This document shows, one piece after another, positions 9,704 through 19,958 of a stretch of 64,000 nt of DNA (the stretch's first letter is position 1; each line of letters begins with the position of its first letter). The stretch spans positions 186,001 through 250,000 of the forward strand of contig OZ241337.1 in assembly GCA_965200435.1 (NCBI GenBank). Reading direction: 5' to 3'. The notes under the pieces are model-generated. The model saw nothing but the letters and a program-made list of their open reading frames with translations. It was not told the DNA's origin and searched no databases. Both the position numbers and the translations under genes were made by a program. The DNA comes from Bin75 sp965200435 (GTDB taxonomy: Bacteria; Nitrospirota; Nitrospiria; Nitrospirales; UBA8639).

Positions 9704-11185
9704 CTACGGCAGTGAGGCGGAGGCGGTGAGGGAGACGAGGGGCCAGGGATAGAGGCCGAACAGCACGACGCCGGCGGCCGCGAGGGCCAGGACGACGGTG
9801 GCGGTAGGGGACAGGGCCAAACGCGTTTCGCTTTCCTGGCCGGGCGAGGGCTCGCGCATGTACATGACCATGACGACGCGGAGGTAGTAGAAGGCGGACA
9901 CCGCGGCAAAGATCAGCCCTACCACGGCCAGCCAGGTCAGGCCGGCGTTGACTGCGGCCATGAACAAGTAGAATTTCCCGATGAACCCGGCAGTCGGCGG
10001 GATGCCCGCGAGCGAGACCATGAAGAGCAGCATCAGGAACGCCGCACCCTTGTGACGCCTGGCCAACCCGGTGAAGTCGTCCAGGCCTTCTCCTTCGCAT
10101 TCCCCTCGCCGGAGAATCGCCACCAGGGAGAAGGCTCCCAGGGTCATGAAGGAATAGACGGCCAAGTACACCATCATGGCGGACACGCCTTTGGCCGAGA
10201 CTCCGGTTCCGGCTCCGGTTCCGACCCATCCCGCCACGACCAGCCCGATCAGTGCATAGCCCGCGTGCGCGATGCTCGAGTACGCCAACATGCGTTTCAC
10301 GTTCGTTTGCACGATGGCGACGAGATTCCCCAGGATCAGGGTCAGGATGCACACGCCCAGGATGAGTCCGTTCCAATTCGGCTTCATGCCCCCGAAGCCC
10401 TCGAGCATCACCCGGAGGAACGCCCCAAAGCTCGCGGCCTTCGACGCCACGGCCATGAACGCGGTCACGGACGTCGGCGCGCCTTGATAGACGTCCGGGG
10501 TCCACATGTGAAACGGCACGGCAGCCACCTTGAAACCGAACCCCACGGTCACCAGCGTCAGGGCGATGAGCATCACCGCGTCGTCGAGCCCGCGTGCGTC
10601 GACCGCTGCGGCGATCTCGACCAAGCGCGTGCTGCCGGTGGCGCCGAATATGAGGGAGATGCCGTAAAGCAGCAGGCCCGACGAAAAGGCGCCCAGGATA
10701 AAATACTTGGCCGACGATTCGATGGATTTGGCTTCAAACCGCTTGAAGCCCGCCAGGACGTAGAGCGAGATGGACATCAACTCGATCCCCAGGTAGATGA
10801 CCAGCAAATCAGCCCCAGAGACCATGATCATCATGCCCGTCAGGGAAAGCAGCACAAACCCGTAAAATTCGGCCAGATCGATCCGCTCTTCCTTGAGGTA
10901 TCCCATGGAGAGCAGGATCGTCATGCCACTCACGACGTAGAGCAACAGTTTCCAGAACGAGGCATACCCGTCCACCACCACGAGATCGCTGAACGCGGAC
11001 ACCCGCTCTCCCATGCCACCGGCCGTCACGATGAAACACACGGCGACCGCTGCGACGCTCATCCACGCCAGCAGGTCTTTCCTGCCCGACGGTGTAATCG
11101 GATCCAGCACCAACAGGAGACAGGCGACGGACACGACAATCAGTTCCGGCAGGATCGTGACCAGATCTGTGAGAGGAATCATCAT
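9704..11185 (-). CDS. nuoN: NADH-quinone oxidoreductase subunit N
   Basis: This is one of three antiporter-like membrane subunits of complex I that pump protons. It has 493 residues and about 14 hydrophobic helices. Family motifs include LLVIYLGIELMSISLYVL with the key Glu on helix 5, a Lys-bearing FILGAFSSGLLLYG, and FHMWTPDVYQGAP. The start ATG overlaps the nuoM stop by 4 bases, which points to coupled translation. It is the last gene of a 13-gene nuo operon and faces the DUF1499 gene. Confidence 0.95.
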   Translation of the reverse strand: MMIPLTDLVTILPELIVVSVACLLLVLDPITPSGRKDLLAWMSVAAVAVCFIVTAGGMGERVSAFSDLVVVDGYASFWKLLLYVVSGMTILLSMGYLKEERIDLAEFYGFVLLSLTGMMIMVSGADLLVIYLGIELMSISLYVLAGFKRFEAKSIESSAKYFILGAFSSGLLLYGISLIFGATGSTRLVEIAAAVDARGLDDAVMLIALTLVTVGFGFKVAAVPFHMWTPDVYQGAPTSVTAFMAVASKAASFGAFLRVMLEGFGGMKPNWNGLILGVCILTLILGNLVAIVQTNVKRMLAYSSIAHAGYALIGLVVAGWVGTGAGTGVSAKGVSAMMVYLAVYSFMTLGAFSLVAILRRGECEGEGLDDFTGLARRHKGAAFLMLLFMVSLAGIPPTAGFIGKFYLFMAAVNAGLTWLAVVGLIFAAVSAFYYLRVVMVMYMREPSPGQESETRLALSPTATVVLALAAAGVVLFGLYPWPLVSLTASASLP

Positions 11186-12741
11186 GGTGTCTCAGCCTCC
11201 ATGGATTCCACCCTCACCTCAGCCCTCTCCCATCGAGGGAGCGGGGATCCTTCCACCATCATGACTTTCGCTTGCTTTTGTACGAGGTGATCGACGCTGG
11301 CGTGCATCACGTCCAGCAACGGCTTGGGATAGAGCCCGATCCAGAACACGAAGAACGCCAGGGGCGCCAGTGTGCCGATCTCACGCCAGTTCATATCGTG
11401 GAGTTTCGATGACACGTGTTGCGCCGGTGTACCGTACACCACGCGCTGCAACATCCACAGGATATAGGCTGCCGCGAGAATGACCCCCAAGGCCGCGATC
11501 GTGGCGACCGCCTTACTCCGGATAAAGGTCCCGAGCAGCACGAAAAATTCGCCCACGAAGCTGTTCAGGCCCGGCAAGCCCACGGAGGACAACGCGAAGA
11601 TCACAAGGAACGTGGCGTAGACCGGCATGGACGCGGCCAGGCCCGAATTGTCGACAATCTCCCGGCTGTGCGTCCGCTCGTACACCATGCCTACGCACAG
11701 GAAAAGCGCGCCGGTGGTGATGCCGTGATTGATCATTTGCAGGATCGCCCCCTCGATCCCTTGGGCGTTCAACACGAAAATGCCCAGCGTGACGAATCCC
11801 ATGTGGCTCACGCTGGAATACGCGATGAGTTTTTTGAGATCGGTCTGGGCAAAGGCCATGTAGGCGCCGTAGATGATGGCCACGACCGACAGGACAATCA
11901 CCACCGACGTGAACCGTTGCGTGGCGTCCGGCAGCATGGGCAATGAGAAACGCAGGAAGCCGTAGGCACCCAATTTCAGCAATACGCTCGCCAGCATCAC
12001 GCTGCCCGCGGTCGGGGCTTCCACATGGGCGTCCGGCAACCACGTATGGAACGGAAACATCGGCACTTTCACGGCAAACGCGGCAAAGAAGGCCCAGAAC
12101 AACCAGGCTTGCAGCCAGGCCGGATATTCGGCGTTGCTGAGCGCGAGGATATCGAACGAGTCTTCCCCGGCGTAAAAATAGAGCACGATAATCGCCACGA
12201 GCAGCAGGACGCTGCCGGCCAGGGTATACAGGAAAAACTTGATGGCGGCATACACGCGATTGGGGCCGCCCCAGATCCCGATCAACAGATACATGGGGAT
12301 CAGCATGGTTTCCCAGAACACGTAGAACAGCACGAAGTCCAACGCGACGAACACGCCGATAGTGGCGGTTTCCATCACGAGCAGACTGATCATGAATTCC
12401 CTGACACGCGTCTCGATTGCCGTCCAGGACACCAGGACGCAAAGCGGCGTCAGCAAGGTGGTCAGCAGCACCAGAGGCAGGCTGATCCCGTCCACGCCCA
12501 CCGCGTAGTTGATAGTGGGCGACGCAATCCATTGGTGCGTCTCCACGAATTGCATGGCCGGCGTGGATTCGTCGAACAGAAACCACAGGGGGAGAGAAGC
12601 CAGGAACACCAGTGACGAAACCCCCAGGGCCACCCATTTGGCCAGGGCTTCTTCGACCAGGAGCATCGCAGCCACGCCCAACAAAGGCAGGAAAACGACC
12701 AGGGTCAGCCATGGAAATCCGCCGGAGGACATATCGATCAC
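11182..12741 (-). CDS. nuoM: NADH-quinone oxidoreductase subunit M
   Basis: Antiporter-like proton-pumping subunit of complex I, 519 residues, about 14 helices. Typical motifs: FYVFWETMLIPMYLLIGIWG with the conserved Glu, VPMFPFHTWLPDAHVEAP, and LKKLIAYSSVSHMGFV. GTG 12741 is taken as start because GAAGGG lies just upstream; ATG 12732 is a possible alternative three codons in. Only one NuoM is encoded here, unlike the two-NuoM form known in some Nitrospira. It overlaps nuoN by 4 bases. Confidence 0.95.
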   Translation of the reverse strand: MIDMSSGGFPWLTLVVFLPLLGVAAMLLVEEALAKWVALGVSSLVFLASLPLWFLFDESTPAMQFVETHQWIASPTINYAVGVDGISLPLVLLTTLLTPLCVLVSWTAIETRVREFMISLLVMETATIGVFVALDFVLFYVFWETMLIPMYLLIGIWGGPNRVYAAIKFFLYTLAGSVLLLVAIIVLYFYAGEDSFDILALSNAEYPAWLQAWLFWAFFAAFAVKVPMFPFHTWLPDAHVEAPTAGSVMLASVLLKLGAYGFLRFSLPMLPDATQRFTSVVIVLSVVAIIYGAYMAFAQTDLKKLIAYSSVSHMGFVTLGIFVLNAQGIEGAILQMINHGITTGALFLCVGMVYERTHSREIVDNSGLAASMPVYATFLVIFALSSVGLPGLNSFVGEFFVLLGTFIRSKAVATIAALGVILAAAYILWMLQRVVYGTPAQHVSSKLHDMNWREIGTLAPLAFFVFWIGLYPKPLLDVMHASVDHLVQKQAKVMMVEGSPLPRWERAEVRVESMEAETP

Positions 12742-12781
12742 ATACCCTTCACGAGTTGTCGCTGCGCCATCGCATGGCGCC

Positions 12782-14689
12782 TTAAAACACCAGGTACGCG
12801 GTCAGGATCATGACCGCGCCCATGGCCATGCTGAGCGCGTAATTCTGCGTTTCGCCGGTTTGAATCAGGCGGGCCATCCACCCCCACCACGCAAACCCGC
12901 GGGCCACGCCGTTCACCGCGTTGTCGATGATGGCCACATCCACCTTTTTCCACATCCGCTCCGCCAGCACGAACGTGGGATTCACGAACGCCTTGTCATA
13001 GGCTTCGTCCACGTACCATTTGTTGAGCGAGCCGCGATACAACGCCTGCCAGCGGTTCATCAGGCGGTCTGGATAATCCGGCGATTGCACGTAAAACACG
13101 TAAGCCGCCGCAATGCCGATGACACCGACCAACGTGGCCGCCAGCATGATGCCCATGGCCGCAACGCCATGGGGCCCTCCCCCTTCACCGTCGGGGAAGG
13201 CCTGTTGGAAAGCCAGTTGCAGAAAATCGGGGATGCCCAGATATCCCGTGACAATACCGAGGAACGCTAACACCACCAGGGGCACGGTCACGACCAGCGG
13301 TTGTTCCCGCACGTGACCGGCATGATGCGGATCGACCCGAGATTCTCCCCAAAAGGTCACGAACACCAACCGAAAACTGTAGAACGCCGTCAGCCCCGCG
13401 GTGAGGATTCCCGCTACCGCCAAGAATTGACCCAAGGCTCCCGCGTTCCAAGCCGCCAACAACACTTGGTCCTTGCTGAAAAATCCCGCGGTGAGCGGGA
13501 ACCCGGCCAGGGCCAAGGACCCGATGATAAACGTCCAGTAGGTGACGGGCATTTTGTCTTTCAAGCCACCCATTCGTCGCATGTCCTGCTCGTGATGGAC
13601 GGCCAGGATCACGGACCCGCATCCCAGGAAAAGCAACGCTTTGAATGCGCCGTGCGTGAGCAGATGATAGATGCCGGCTACGTATCCCCCCAGCCCGCAG
13701 GCCATCATCATGTACCCGAGCTGACTCAAAGTCGAATAGGCCACCACGCGCTTGATGTCATTTTGCGTCAGAGCGATCGTGGCCCCGACGAACATGGTCA
13801 CGCCTCCCACGACCGCCACGACGTCCATGGCCAAAGGAGACACGTTGTACAGATCGGCGAATCGCGCCACCATGAACACGCCGGCGGTCACCATGGTCGC
13901 GGCATGGATCAAGGCGGAAATGGGCGTGGGGCCTTCCATGGCGTCCGGCAGCCATACGTGCAACGGGACTTGCGCGGATTTTCCCACGGCGCCGACGAAC
14001 AACAGCAGGCAAATCAGGGTCATCGCGGACACCTCCCACCCACCGCCGAACGCACCCAGCAGGTCGATGACCGCGCCGGCCTTACCTGCGGCTTCGGCAA
14101 ACACCGGTTGGTACTGCAAGGTTCCGAAGACCATGAACACCAACAGGATACCGAGCAGGAACCCGAAGTCCCCGACCCGATTGACGATGAACGCCTTCGT
14201 CGCCGCGGCCCTTGCCGCGTGCCGCTCATACCAATGGCCAATCAGCAAGTAAGAACACAACCCCACCGCTTCCCAGAAGACGAACAGTTGGAGGAAGTTG
14301 TCGGACATGACCAGCATCAGCATGGAGAACGTGAACAGCGCGATGTTGGCGAAAAACCTCGCGTAGCCCGGTTCGCCGTGCATGTACCCGATGGTATAGA
14401 CGTGTACCAACCCGCTGACGATCGTCACCAGCAGCAACATAGCCGCGGTCAACTGGTCCACGTAAAGCCCGAGCCGGATGGTGAGATCGCCCGACGCCGC
14501 CCAGGTATACAAGGGAATTTCCAGCGTGCGCCCGCCGGCGACTTCGGAACAGGCAAGGACCGACAACAGGAAAGATCCCCAGACCGCGGGCACGGCGATC
14601 AGGTGTGCGCGGCCCTTCAGTACGTGCCCGGCCAAACCGAGCACGACGAAGGCCAGAAGGGGCAGGAAGGGGATCAGAGCATACAGCAT
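12782..14689 (-). CDS. nuoL: NADH-quinone oxidoreductase subunit L
   Basis: Distal antiporter-like subunit of complex I, with the long lateral helix that braces the membrane arm. It has 635 residues, starting MLYALIPFLPLLAF. Motifs: FVFWEAVGLCSYLLIGHWY, VPLHVWLPDAMEGPTPISAL, and DIKRVVAYSTLSQLGYMM. The C-terminal part ends in a hydrophobic anchor, as expected. The 40-base gap to nuoM contains a small hairpin (GGCGCCAT/ATGGCGCC-like), one of the dispersed repeat modules. Confidence 0.95.
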   Translation of the reverse strand: MLYALIPFLPLLAFVVLGLAGHVLKGRAHLIAVPAVWGSFLLSVLACSEVAGGRTLEIPLYTWAASGDLTIRLGLYVDQLTAAMLLLVTIVSGLVHVYTIGYMHGEPGYARFFANIALFTFSMLMLVMSDNFLQLFVFWEAVGLCSYLLIGHWYERHAARAAATKAFIVNRVGDFGFLLGILLVFMVFGTLQYQPVFAEAAGKAGAVIDLLGAFGGGWEVSAMTLICLLLFVGAVGKSAQVPLHVWLPDAMEGPTPISALIHAATMVTAGVFMVARFADLYNVSPLAMDVVAVVGGVTMFVGATIALTQNDIKRVVAYSTLSQLGYMMMACGLGGYVAGIYHLLTHGAFKALLFLGCGSVILAVHHEQDMRRMGGLKDKMPVTYWTFIIGSLALAGFPLTAGFFSKDQVLLAAWNAGALGQFLAVAGILTAGLTAFYSFRLVFVTFWGESRVDPHHAGHVREQPLVVTVPLVVLAFLGIVTGYLGIPDFLQLAFQQAFPDGEGGGPHGVAAMGIMLAATLVGVIGIAAAYVFYVQSPDYPDRLMNRWQALYRGSLNKWYVDEAYDKAFVNPTFVLAERMWKKVDVAIIDNAVNGVARGFAWWGWMARLIQTGETQNYALSMAMGAVMILTAYLVF

Positions 14690-14693
14690 GGCA

Positions 14694-14999
14694 TTACCAT
14701 TTCAATAAGCGAAAATCATCGACGTTGATGCTGGCATGATGGCGGTACAGGGCGATGATAATGGCGAGGCCCACGGCCACTTCCGCGGCAGCCACGGTCA
14801 GGGCAAAAAACACGAAGACCTGCCCGGCCAGGTTGCCGAAATGGGAGGAAAAGGCGACGAAATTGATGTTCGTAGCGTTGAGCATCAATTCAATGGACAA
14901 CAGGATGATAATGAGGTTCTTCCGGACCAGGACGCCGACGAGCCCGATGACGAACACCAGCCCGCTCAGCACCATGTAGAATTCCACGGGCACGCTCAT
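14694..14999 (-). CDS. nuoK: NADH-quinone oxidoreductase subunit K
   Basis: Small membrane subunit of complex I, 101 residues, three helices. It carries the two conserved Glu residues in LLSIELMLNATNINF and VAAAEVAVGLAII that link the proton path between NuoH and NuoN. ATG 14999 overlaps the nuoJ stop by 4 bases, so the two are translationally coupled. Followed 4 bases later by nuoL. Confidence 0.96.
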   Translation of the reverse strand: MSVPVEFYMVLSGLVFVIGLVGVLVRKNLIIILLSIELMLNATNINFVAFSSHFGNLAGQVFVFFALTVAAAEVAVGLAIIIALYRHHASINVDDFRLLKW

Positions 15000-15508
15000 T
15001 TCGACTCCATGATGCCCTTTTTGGACAAGATGACCGCGCCGATCATGGCCACGAGCAGGATAAGCGAGGCGATTTCAAACGGGAAGAGATAGGTGGAATA
15101 CAGGACTTCCCCAATCGACTCCGTATTCCCCACGGCCTTGGCCGTCCCTTCCGGTCCCGGATCCGGCGTCGCCACGGTCAATCCGCGACTGACCACGAGC
15201 AACAGGGCTTCGATCAACAGCACCACGCCCAGACACAACGCCACCGCCCCCTGCCGGTTGTACCGCTCGTCGCGTTTCACGTTCAGCAGCATCACGACAA
15301 ACAGGTACAGCACCAAGATGGCCCCGGCGTAGACGATGATCTGAATGGCAGCCAGAAACTCGGCGTGCAGCGTCACGTAGAGGCCGGCCACGTGGAAGAA
15401 CATGACCAGCAGGGACAGGGCGCTGTAGATGGGATTGCGGAACACGACGACGAGCGACGCAGCCACCACGATCACTGCGGCAAAATACACGAAGACGACT
15501 GTGCCCAC
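14996..15508 (-). CDS. nuoJ: NADH-quinone oxidoreductase subunit J
   Basis: Membrane subunit of complex I with five helices in 170 residues. It includes VAGLYVTLHAEFLAAIQIIVYAG, the segment with the pi-bulge helix 3 implicated in coupling. The likely start is GTG 15508. An 83-base gap to nuoI holds only a G-rich stretch with no clear signal. Confidence 0.94.
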   Translation of the reverse strand: MGTVVFVYFAAVIVVAASLVVVFRNPIYSALSLLVMFFHVAGLYVTLHAEFLAAIQIIVYAGAILVLYLFVVMLLNVKRDERYNRQGAVALCLGVVLLIEALLLVVSRGLTVATPDPGPEGTAKAVGNTESIGEVLYSTYLFPFEIASLILLVAMIGAVILSKKGIMESK

Positions 15509-15591
15509 CGTTACACGTTGCTCCCGTTAAGAACGCCCGCACGTCGACCGGACAGGGGGAAAGGCACCGGGACGGGGCAACCGGGCGAAAC

Positions 15592-16131
15592 TCAAAATTC
15601 CTTTTCCGGAATCTCCTTGAAGGAGACGTTAAAATAGGCCACGTTGGGATGCTGGAATTCCAACCGTTTTTCCCGTTCCGGAAACGCCCGATCTCCGATT
15701 GCCAACAGTTGCTCTTTATTCAATTGCAAATCGCGTTTGTTGTACACGGCCCACTCGAATTCCTGCGACATGCCCAAGGCATCCACCGGGCAGGCCTTGA
15801 CGCACAACCCGCAGAACAGGCAGCGCGTCATGTCCATGTCATATTCCTTGGCGTACCGCTTAGTGGGCTCCCCGGGCACCTCGGCGCTCACCACGCGAAT
15901 CACGCGAGAGGGACAGGCCGCCTCGCACAGGTCGCACCCCACACATTTCTCCGTGTCATCGTCGTATCGCAGCAACCCCAACATCCCTCGATAATTCTCA
16001 GGCAGCGGTTTCTTGACGTGGGGATATTCCAGGGTGATGGGACGATACTTCAGGAAATGCTTGAGCGTCTCCTTCATGCCCATGAGGATTTCAAAAAAGA
16101 TCAGTGACTGAATCCACTTTTTGAGTTTCAT
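15592..16131 (-). CDS. nuoI: NADH-quinone oxidoreductase subunit I, 2x[4Fe-4S] ferredoxin
   Basis: NuoI carries clusters N6a and N6b, passing electrons from NuoG toward NuoB. Two CxxCxxCxxxCP motifs are visible: CVGCDLCEAACP and CLFCGLCVKACP. The N-terminal ~25 residues form an amphipathic anchor. Length 179. ATG 16131 seems right; a Met at residue 17 or 19 is possible but would cut the anchor. It lies 18 bases after nuoH. Confidence 0.95.
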   Translation of the reverse strand: MKLKKWIQSLIFFEILMGMKETLKHFLKYRPITLEYPHVKKPLPENYRGMLGLLRYDDDTEKCVGCDLCEAACPSRVIRVVSAEVPGEPTKRYAKEYDMDMTRCLFCGLCVKACPVDALGMSQEFEWAVYNKRDLQLNKEQLLAIGDRAFPEREKRLEFQHPNVAYFNVSFKEIPEKEF

Positions 16132-16149
16132 CGACCCGACTCCTCGGCG

Positions 16150-17220
16150 CTACGCATTGGGGAAGATATAGGCCAGCAGCGACGTCACCACCACGTTCCC
16201 CAAGGCAATGGGCAGCAGCACCTTCCACCCGAACCGCATCAACTGGTCGTACCGTAACCGCGGCAGCGTGGCACGAATCCAGAAAAACAAAAACAGGAAA
16301 AAGTAGACTTTCACTGTAAACCAGAAAATTCCCGTCACCCAGGCGAAGATCCCGGGGGCCTGCAGAAACGGCAACGGAGCGTGCCAGCCGCCAAAAAACA
16401 GAACCGTGGACATGCACGACACCAGAATCATGTTCGCATATTCCGCCATAAAGAAAAATGCGAACCGCATCCCGCTGTATTCCGTGAAGAATCCCGCGAC
16501 CAATTCACTTTCCGCTTCAGGCAGGTCGAAGGGCAGGCGGTTGGTTTCGGCCACGGAGGCGATCAAAAAGATGACGAACGCGATGAATTGCGGAAAAGGC
16601 AAGGGGTCGAAGGCAAACCAGTTCCAGAACCCGCCGGCCTGGGCCTCGGTGATTTCGACCAGGCTCAGGCTCCCCGTCAGCAACAACACGCCGACGATCG
16701 CCAGCCCCACGTTGAGCTCATAGCTGATTAACTGCGCAGCCGACCGGAGGCCACCCAACAACGAGTATTTGCTGTTGGAGGCCCATCCGCCCAAGATGAC
16801 CCCGTAGGCCCCGATGGAGGCAAACGCCAGAATGTACAGCACGCCGATGTTGATGTCGCTGATGACGAAGGGCTTGAATCCCACGCCCAGGACGTCGACG
16901 GTCCAGTTCGGGCCGAACGGGATGACGGCAAACCCGATCAAGGCCGGCACCAGGACAATGATGGGGGCCAGGCTGAACATGATCTTGTTCGCGCCGGCCG
17001 GGATGATATCTTCCTTGAAAAACAGCTTCAGCCCATCGGCCACGGGTTGCAGCACCCCGTAGGGTCCGACCTCCATCGGCCCCATACGGTCCTGCATCCA
17101 ACTGAGCACTTTTCGTTCCAACAGGGTGAGGACCGCCACGGTGAGCAGGACCACGCCCATCACGACCCCGATCTGCGATAACGTCAACGCCAATTTCACG
17201 CTGGTCTCAAGCACGGGCAC
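16150..17220 (-). CDS. nuoH: NADH-quinone oxidoreductase subunit H
   Basis: NuoH forms the quinone-binding chamber at the junction of the two arms of complex I. Length 356, about eight helices. Hallmarks include LTLLERKVLSWMQDRMGP near the N-terminus, a loop with NRLPFDLPEAESELVAGF (acidic residues of the quinone funnel), and RATLPRLRYDQLM near the C-terminus. Start ATG 17220, 50 bases after nuoG. Confidence 0.96.
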   Translation of the reverse strand: MPVLETSVKLALTLSQIGVVMGVVLLTVAVLTLLERKVLSWMQDRMGPMEVGPYGVLQPVADGLKLFFKEDIIPAGANKIMFSLAPIIVLVPALIGFAVIPFGPNWTVDVLGVGFKPFVISDINIGVLYILAFASIGAYGVILGGWASNSKYSLLGGLRSAAQLISYELNVGLAIVGVLLLTGSLSLVEITEAQAGGFWNWFAFDPLPFPQFIAFVIFLIASVAETNRLPFDLPEAESELVAGFFTEYSGMRFAFFFMAEYANMILVSCMSTVLFFGGWHAPLPFLQAPGIFAWVTGIFWFTVKVYFFLFLFFWIRATLPRLRYDQLMRFGWKVLLPIALGNVVVTSLLAYIFPNA

Positions 17221-17270
17221 ACTCCTTGATGAATCCGATCATGGTTCTTTTTAGAGTCTCTCCAGTCAAC

Positions 17271-19958
17271 TCACTTTGTAATAGTGACGTACGTCGTCTT
17301 CCACACAGGTACGCGGGTACGCGGATCGATCCCCGCTTGCGCGAATACCGGCTCGTTCAACGAAAACAGCACCCGGACGGATTGATCGAAATGCTCGGGA
17401 AACCATGCGACGGCGTCGGGCACGCGGTCATTCAGCTTCACGGAAACGGTGGCGTGCCCGCCATCGTTCGAGAGCCGGACGGTCTGGCCTTCTTCGATCT
17501 CCAGGCGCCTGGCCTCACGGGCGTTGAGATGCAGAAGACCCTCTCCTTCGATTTCCATCAATCCCTTCGCGCGCGTGCTGTATTTTCCGGAATGATACAA
17601 GGACCGGACCAATCGCAACGTCATCGCGCCTTCCGGAGTGGCAGACGGCAGATCGAGCGCATACCGCCGATCGATATCTTCCTTGAAGCCCGTCTTCACG
17701 TATTGCGCGACCGTCTCCTCGTCGACTTTCGGCGGCGTCGAGGCCGGACCCAGAAGACCATAGCCGGGAATGACTCCGCGTATTTCCTTGAAGACCTCCT
17801 TGACCTCGCCATATTCGATGGGCTGGTCCATCAACACCGACAGGGCCGAAAACATTTCCCAATCGGGCCGGCTCTCCCCCAACGGCTCGATCGCCTGGCG
17901 AACGGACTGGACGTGCCCTTCCGTATTGGTACACGTGCCGTCCTTTTCCATCGCCGAACACGCGGGAAACACCACGTGCGCCCGCTTCGCGGTTTCCGTC
18001 AGAAACAGTTCCTGGCAGACCAGGAACTCCAGCGCATCGAGCGCCCCGGTCACGCCGGCGTCATCCGGCAACGATTCAACGGGATTTTCTCCAACGATGA
18101 ATAACGATTTGATCTCACCGGTCCTCGCCCGGGTCAACATATCCGGCAACGTAGCCGGCGCTCCGCCCGGAATCGCTTGCCCCCAAGACCGCGTCAGGGT
18201 CCGTTGACATTCTTCATCCCGCACGTCGGCAGGGCCCGGAAAATATTCGGCTACGGCCCCCATTTCCACGGCGCCGGGCTCATTGTTGTCCTCAGCCAGG
18301 CATCCCAGACCTGACCCCTGTCTCCGAAGATGCCCCGTCAGGATCTGAAGATCCAGGAGGTTGGTCACCATCCCCTCCCCGCCCAGCGAACGAAGGACGT
18401 CCCGGCCAACCAGCACGACGGCCCGTTGGGCCTGCGCATACGATCCGGCCACGGCTTCAAGGTCCGCTTGCGGCAGACCGGACTGCTCCCGGATGGCCTG
18501 CCAGGACACCTTGGCCACATTAGCCCGTATCGTTTGCACGAACTCCGGCATCTCACGGGCAATCTCCTCACGAACCAGATCCGACTCGACCACGGCTTTC
18601 AACAGCCCCAGGATGGTCGCGCCAAACCCGCCGCCCTGCACCGTCAGGTGACGCCGGGCAAGCGTTGTCACGTTGCTCACCGTCGATCGGAACGGGAGCA
18701 GTGACTCAAGCGAGATCAGTTGCGCGCCGCCGTGTTTCACGGCTCGCTTCACGTGTAGGGCCGTGATAGGATTGGACTCATTGATTGTGGTGCCGATCAG
18801 CACGATGGCGCCGGCCCGGGGCACGTCTTCATAGCGAACGGTCCACCGATGAGTGCCCTGCACCCGCCTGAGCGCCCGCACGCCGTTGATATACCCGTAT
18901 CGCGCGCTACTGTCGACCTGATTTGTCCCGATCACGACACGCATGAATTTCTGGAACAGGTATAGATCTTCATTGGTACAACGAGTCGTGATGAGACCGC
19001 CAATAGCGTCGGCCCCGTGCTTCGCTTTCAAGGCCGTGAACTCCCGGGCCACGCGCTCCAAGGCTTCTTCCCACGTGACCTCGGCAAAGGAGCCGTCGTC
19101 CTGGCGTAGAAGCGGATGCCGCACGCGGTCGTGATGAACCGCCGCGTGGTAGCCGAAATATCCGCGGACGCAGAGGTCCCCATTGTTCCGGCCGGCGCCC
19201 AACGCCGAATTCACTTCGATCAGTTGGCCGTTCTTTTGCTGAACCGTGATCTGGCACCCGTCCCCGCAATAGGAACAAATGGTCTCGGTTCGTTTCAGCA
19301 TCCATGGGCGATAGTCATACATCGACAACCGGCTAGTGATCGCTCCGACCGGACAAATCTGGATGCACCCGCCGCACATGTCGCATTCGAGTTCATTGCC
19401 GGCCCAATGTGTAATCTGCGTGAGCGTGCCGCGGCCTTCGGCCGCCAATGCTTGGGCATCCATCACTTCGTCGCAATACCGCACGCAACGCATACACGAC
19501 ACACACCGGTTCATTTGCGTTTCAATGACCGGGCCGAGGTATTGTTTGGGAAAGACCCGCTTCAATTCCTTGAACCGACTGACGGTGGGCGTGTACTCAT
19601 GCGAAAAATCCTGCAAGTCGCAACGGCCGCCCTGGTCACACACCGGGCAATCGAGCGGATGGTTGCCCAACAACAACTCCAAGACCGATTTCCGCGCAGC
19701 CTCGACGTGCGGCGCCGACGACCGCGCGACCATGCCTTCGGCCACGCGCGTGCTGCACGAGGTTTGGAGTTTCGGGATTTTTTCGATTTCCACCAGGCAC
19801 ATCCGGCAATTCGCGTCAGGCGCCAGCTTGGGATGATAACAAAAATGAGGCACCATCACGCCGACCTGCCGGGCCGCCTCGATCACGAGCGTGCCTTCCG
19901 GAACCTGCGTGCGGATTCCGTCGATCGTGATCGTCAACATGTTTGGGGTGTTCGACAT
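17271..19958 (-). CDS. nuoG: NADH-quinone oxidoreductase subunit G
   Basis: Large peripheral subunit of complex I carrying iron-sulfur clusters on the electron path from NuoF to NuoI. Length 895. The N-terminal 2Fe-2S domain has C40, C51, C54 and C68. It is followed by the HxxxCxxCxxxxxC motif (HPLDCPVCDQGGRC) and two 4Fe-4S ferredoxin motifs (CVSCMRCVRYC and CDMCGGCIQICP). CSYCGDGC at the head of the molybdopterin-oxidoreductase-like domain suggests the extra N7-type cluster. The C-terminal ~100 residues form the formate-dehydrogenase-like beta barrel. Confidence 0.95.
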   Translation of the reverse strand: MSNTPNMLTITIDGIRTQVPEGTLVIEAARQVGVMVPHFCYHPKLAPDANCRMCLVEIEKIPKLQTSCSTRVAEGMVARSSAPHVEAARKSVLELLLGNHPLDCPVCDQGGRCDLQDFSHEYTPTVSRFKELKRVFPKQYLGPVIETQMNRCVSCMRCVRYCDEVMDAQALAAEGRGTLTQITHWAGNELECDMCGGCIQICPVGAITSRLSMYDYRPWMLKRTETICSYCGDGCQITVQQKNGQLIEVNSALGAGRNNGDLCVRGYFGYHAAVHHDRVRHPLLRQDDGSFAEVTWEEALERVAREFTALKAKHGADAIGGLITTRCTNEDLYLFQKFMRVVIGTNQVDSSARYGYINGVRALRRVQGTHRWTVRYEDVPRAGAIVLIGTTINESNPITALHVKRAVKHGGAQLISLESLLPFRSTVSNVTTLARRHLTVQGGGFGATILGLLKAVVESDLVREEIAREMPEFVQTIRANVAKVSWQAIREQSGLPQADLEAVAGSYAQAQRAVVLVGRDVLRSLGGEGMVTNLLDLQILTGHLRRQGSGLGCLAEDNNEPGAVEMGAVAEYFPGPADVRDEECQRTLTRSWGQAIPGGAPATLPDMLTRARTGEIKSLFIVGENPVESLPDDAGVTGALDALEFLVCQELFLTETAKRAHVVFPACSAMEKDGTCTNTEGHVQSVRQAIEPLGESRPDWEMFSALSVLMDQPIEYGEVKEVFKEIRGVIPGYGLLGPASTPPKVDEETVAQYVKTGFKEDIDRRYALDLPSATPEGAMTLRLVRSLYHSGKYSTRAKGLMEIEGEGLLHLNAREARRLEIEEGQTVRLSNDGGHATVSVKLNDRVPDAVAWFPEHFDQSVRVLFSLNEPVFAQAGIDPRTRVPVWKTTYVTITK

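Noticed and set aside
11182..12741. A second NuoM, as in the two-NuoM complex I of some Nitrospira
   Set aside because: Only one nuoM-type gene is present in the operon. nuoL and nuoN are distinct.
9657..14728. Long open frames on both strands over the nuo genes (for example 9657-10505, 11513-12712 and 13301-14728)
   Set aside because: They are overlaps of well-conserved nuoN, nuoM and nuoL, have biased Arg/His/Gly/Gln composition and match no family. They are a by-product of high-GC codon use.
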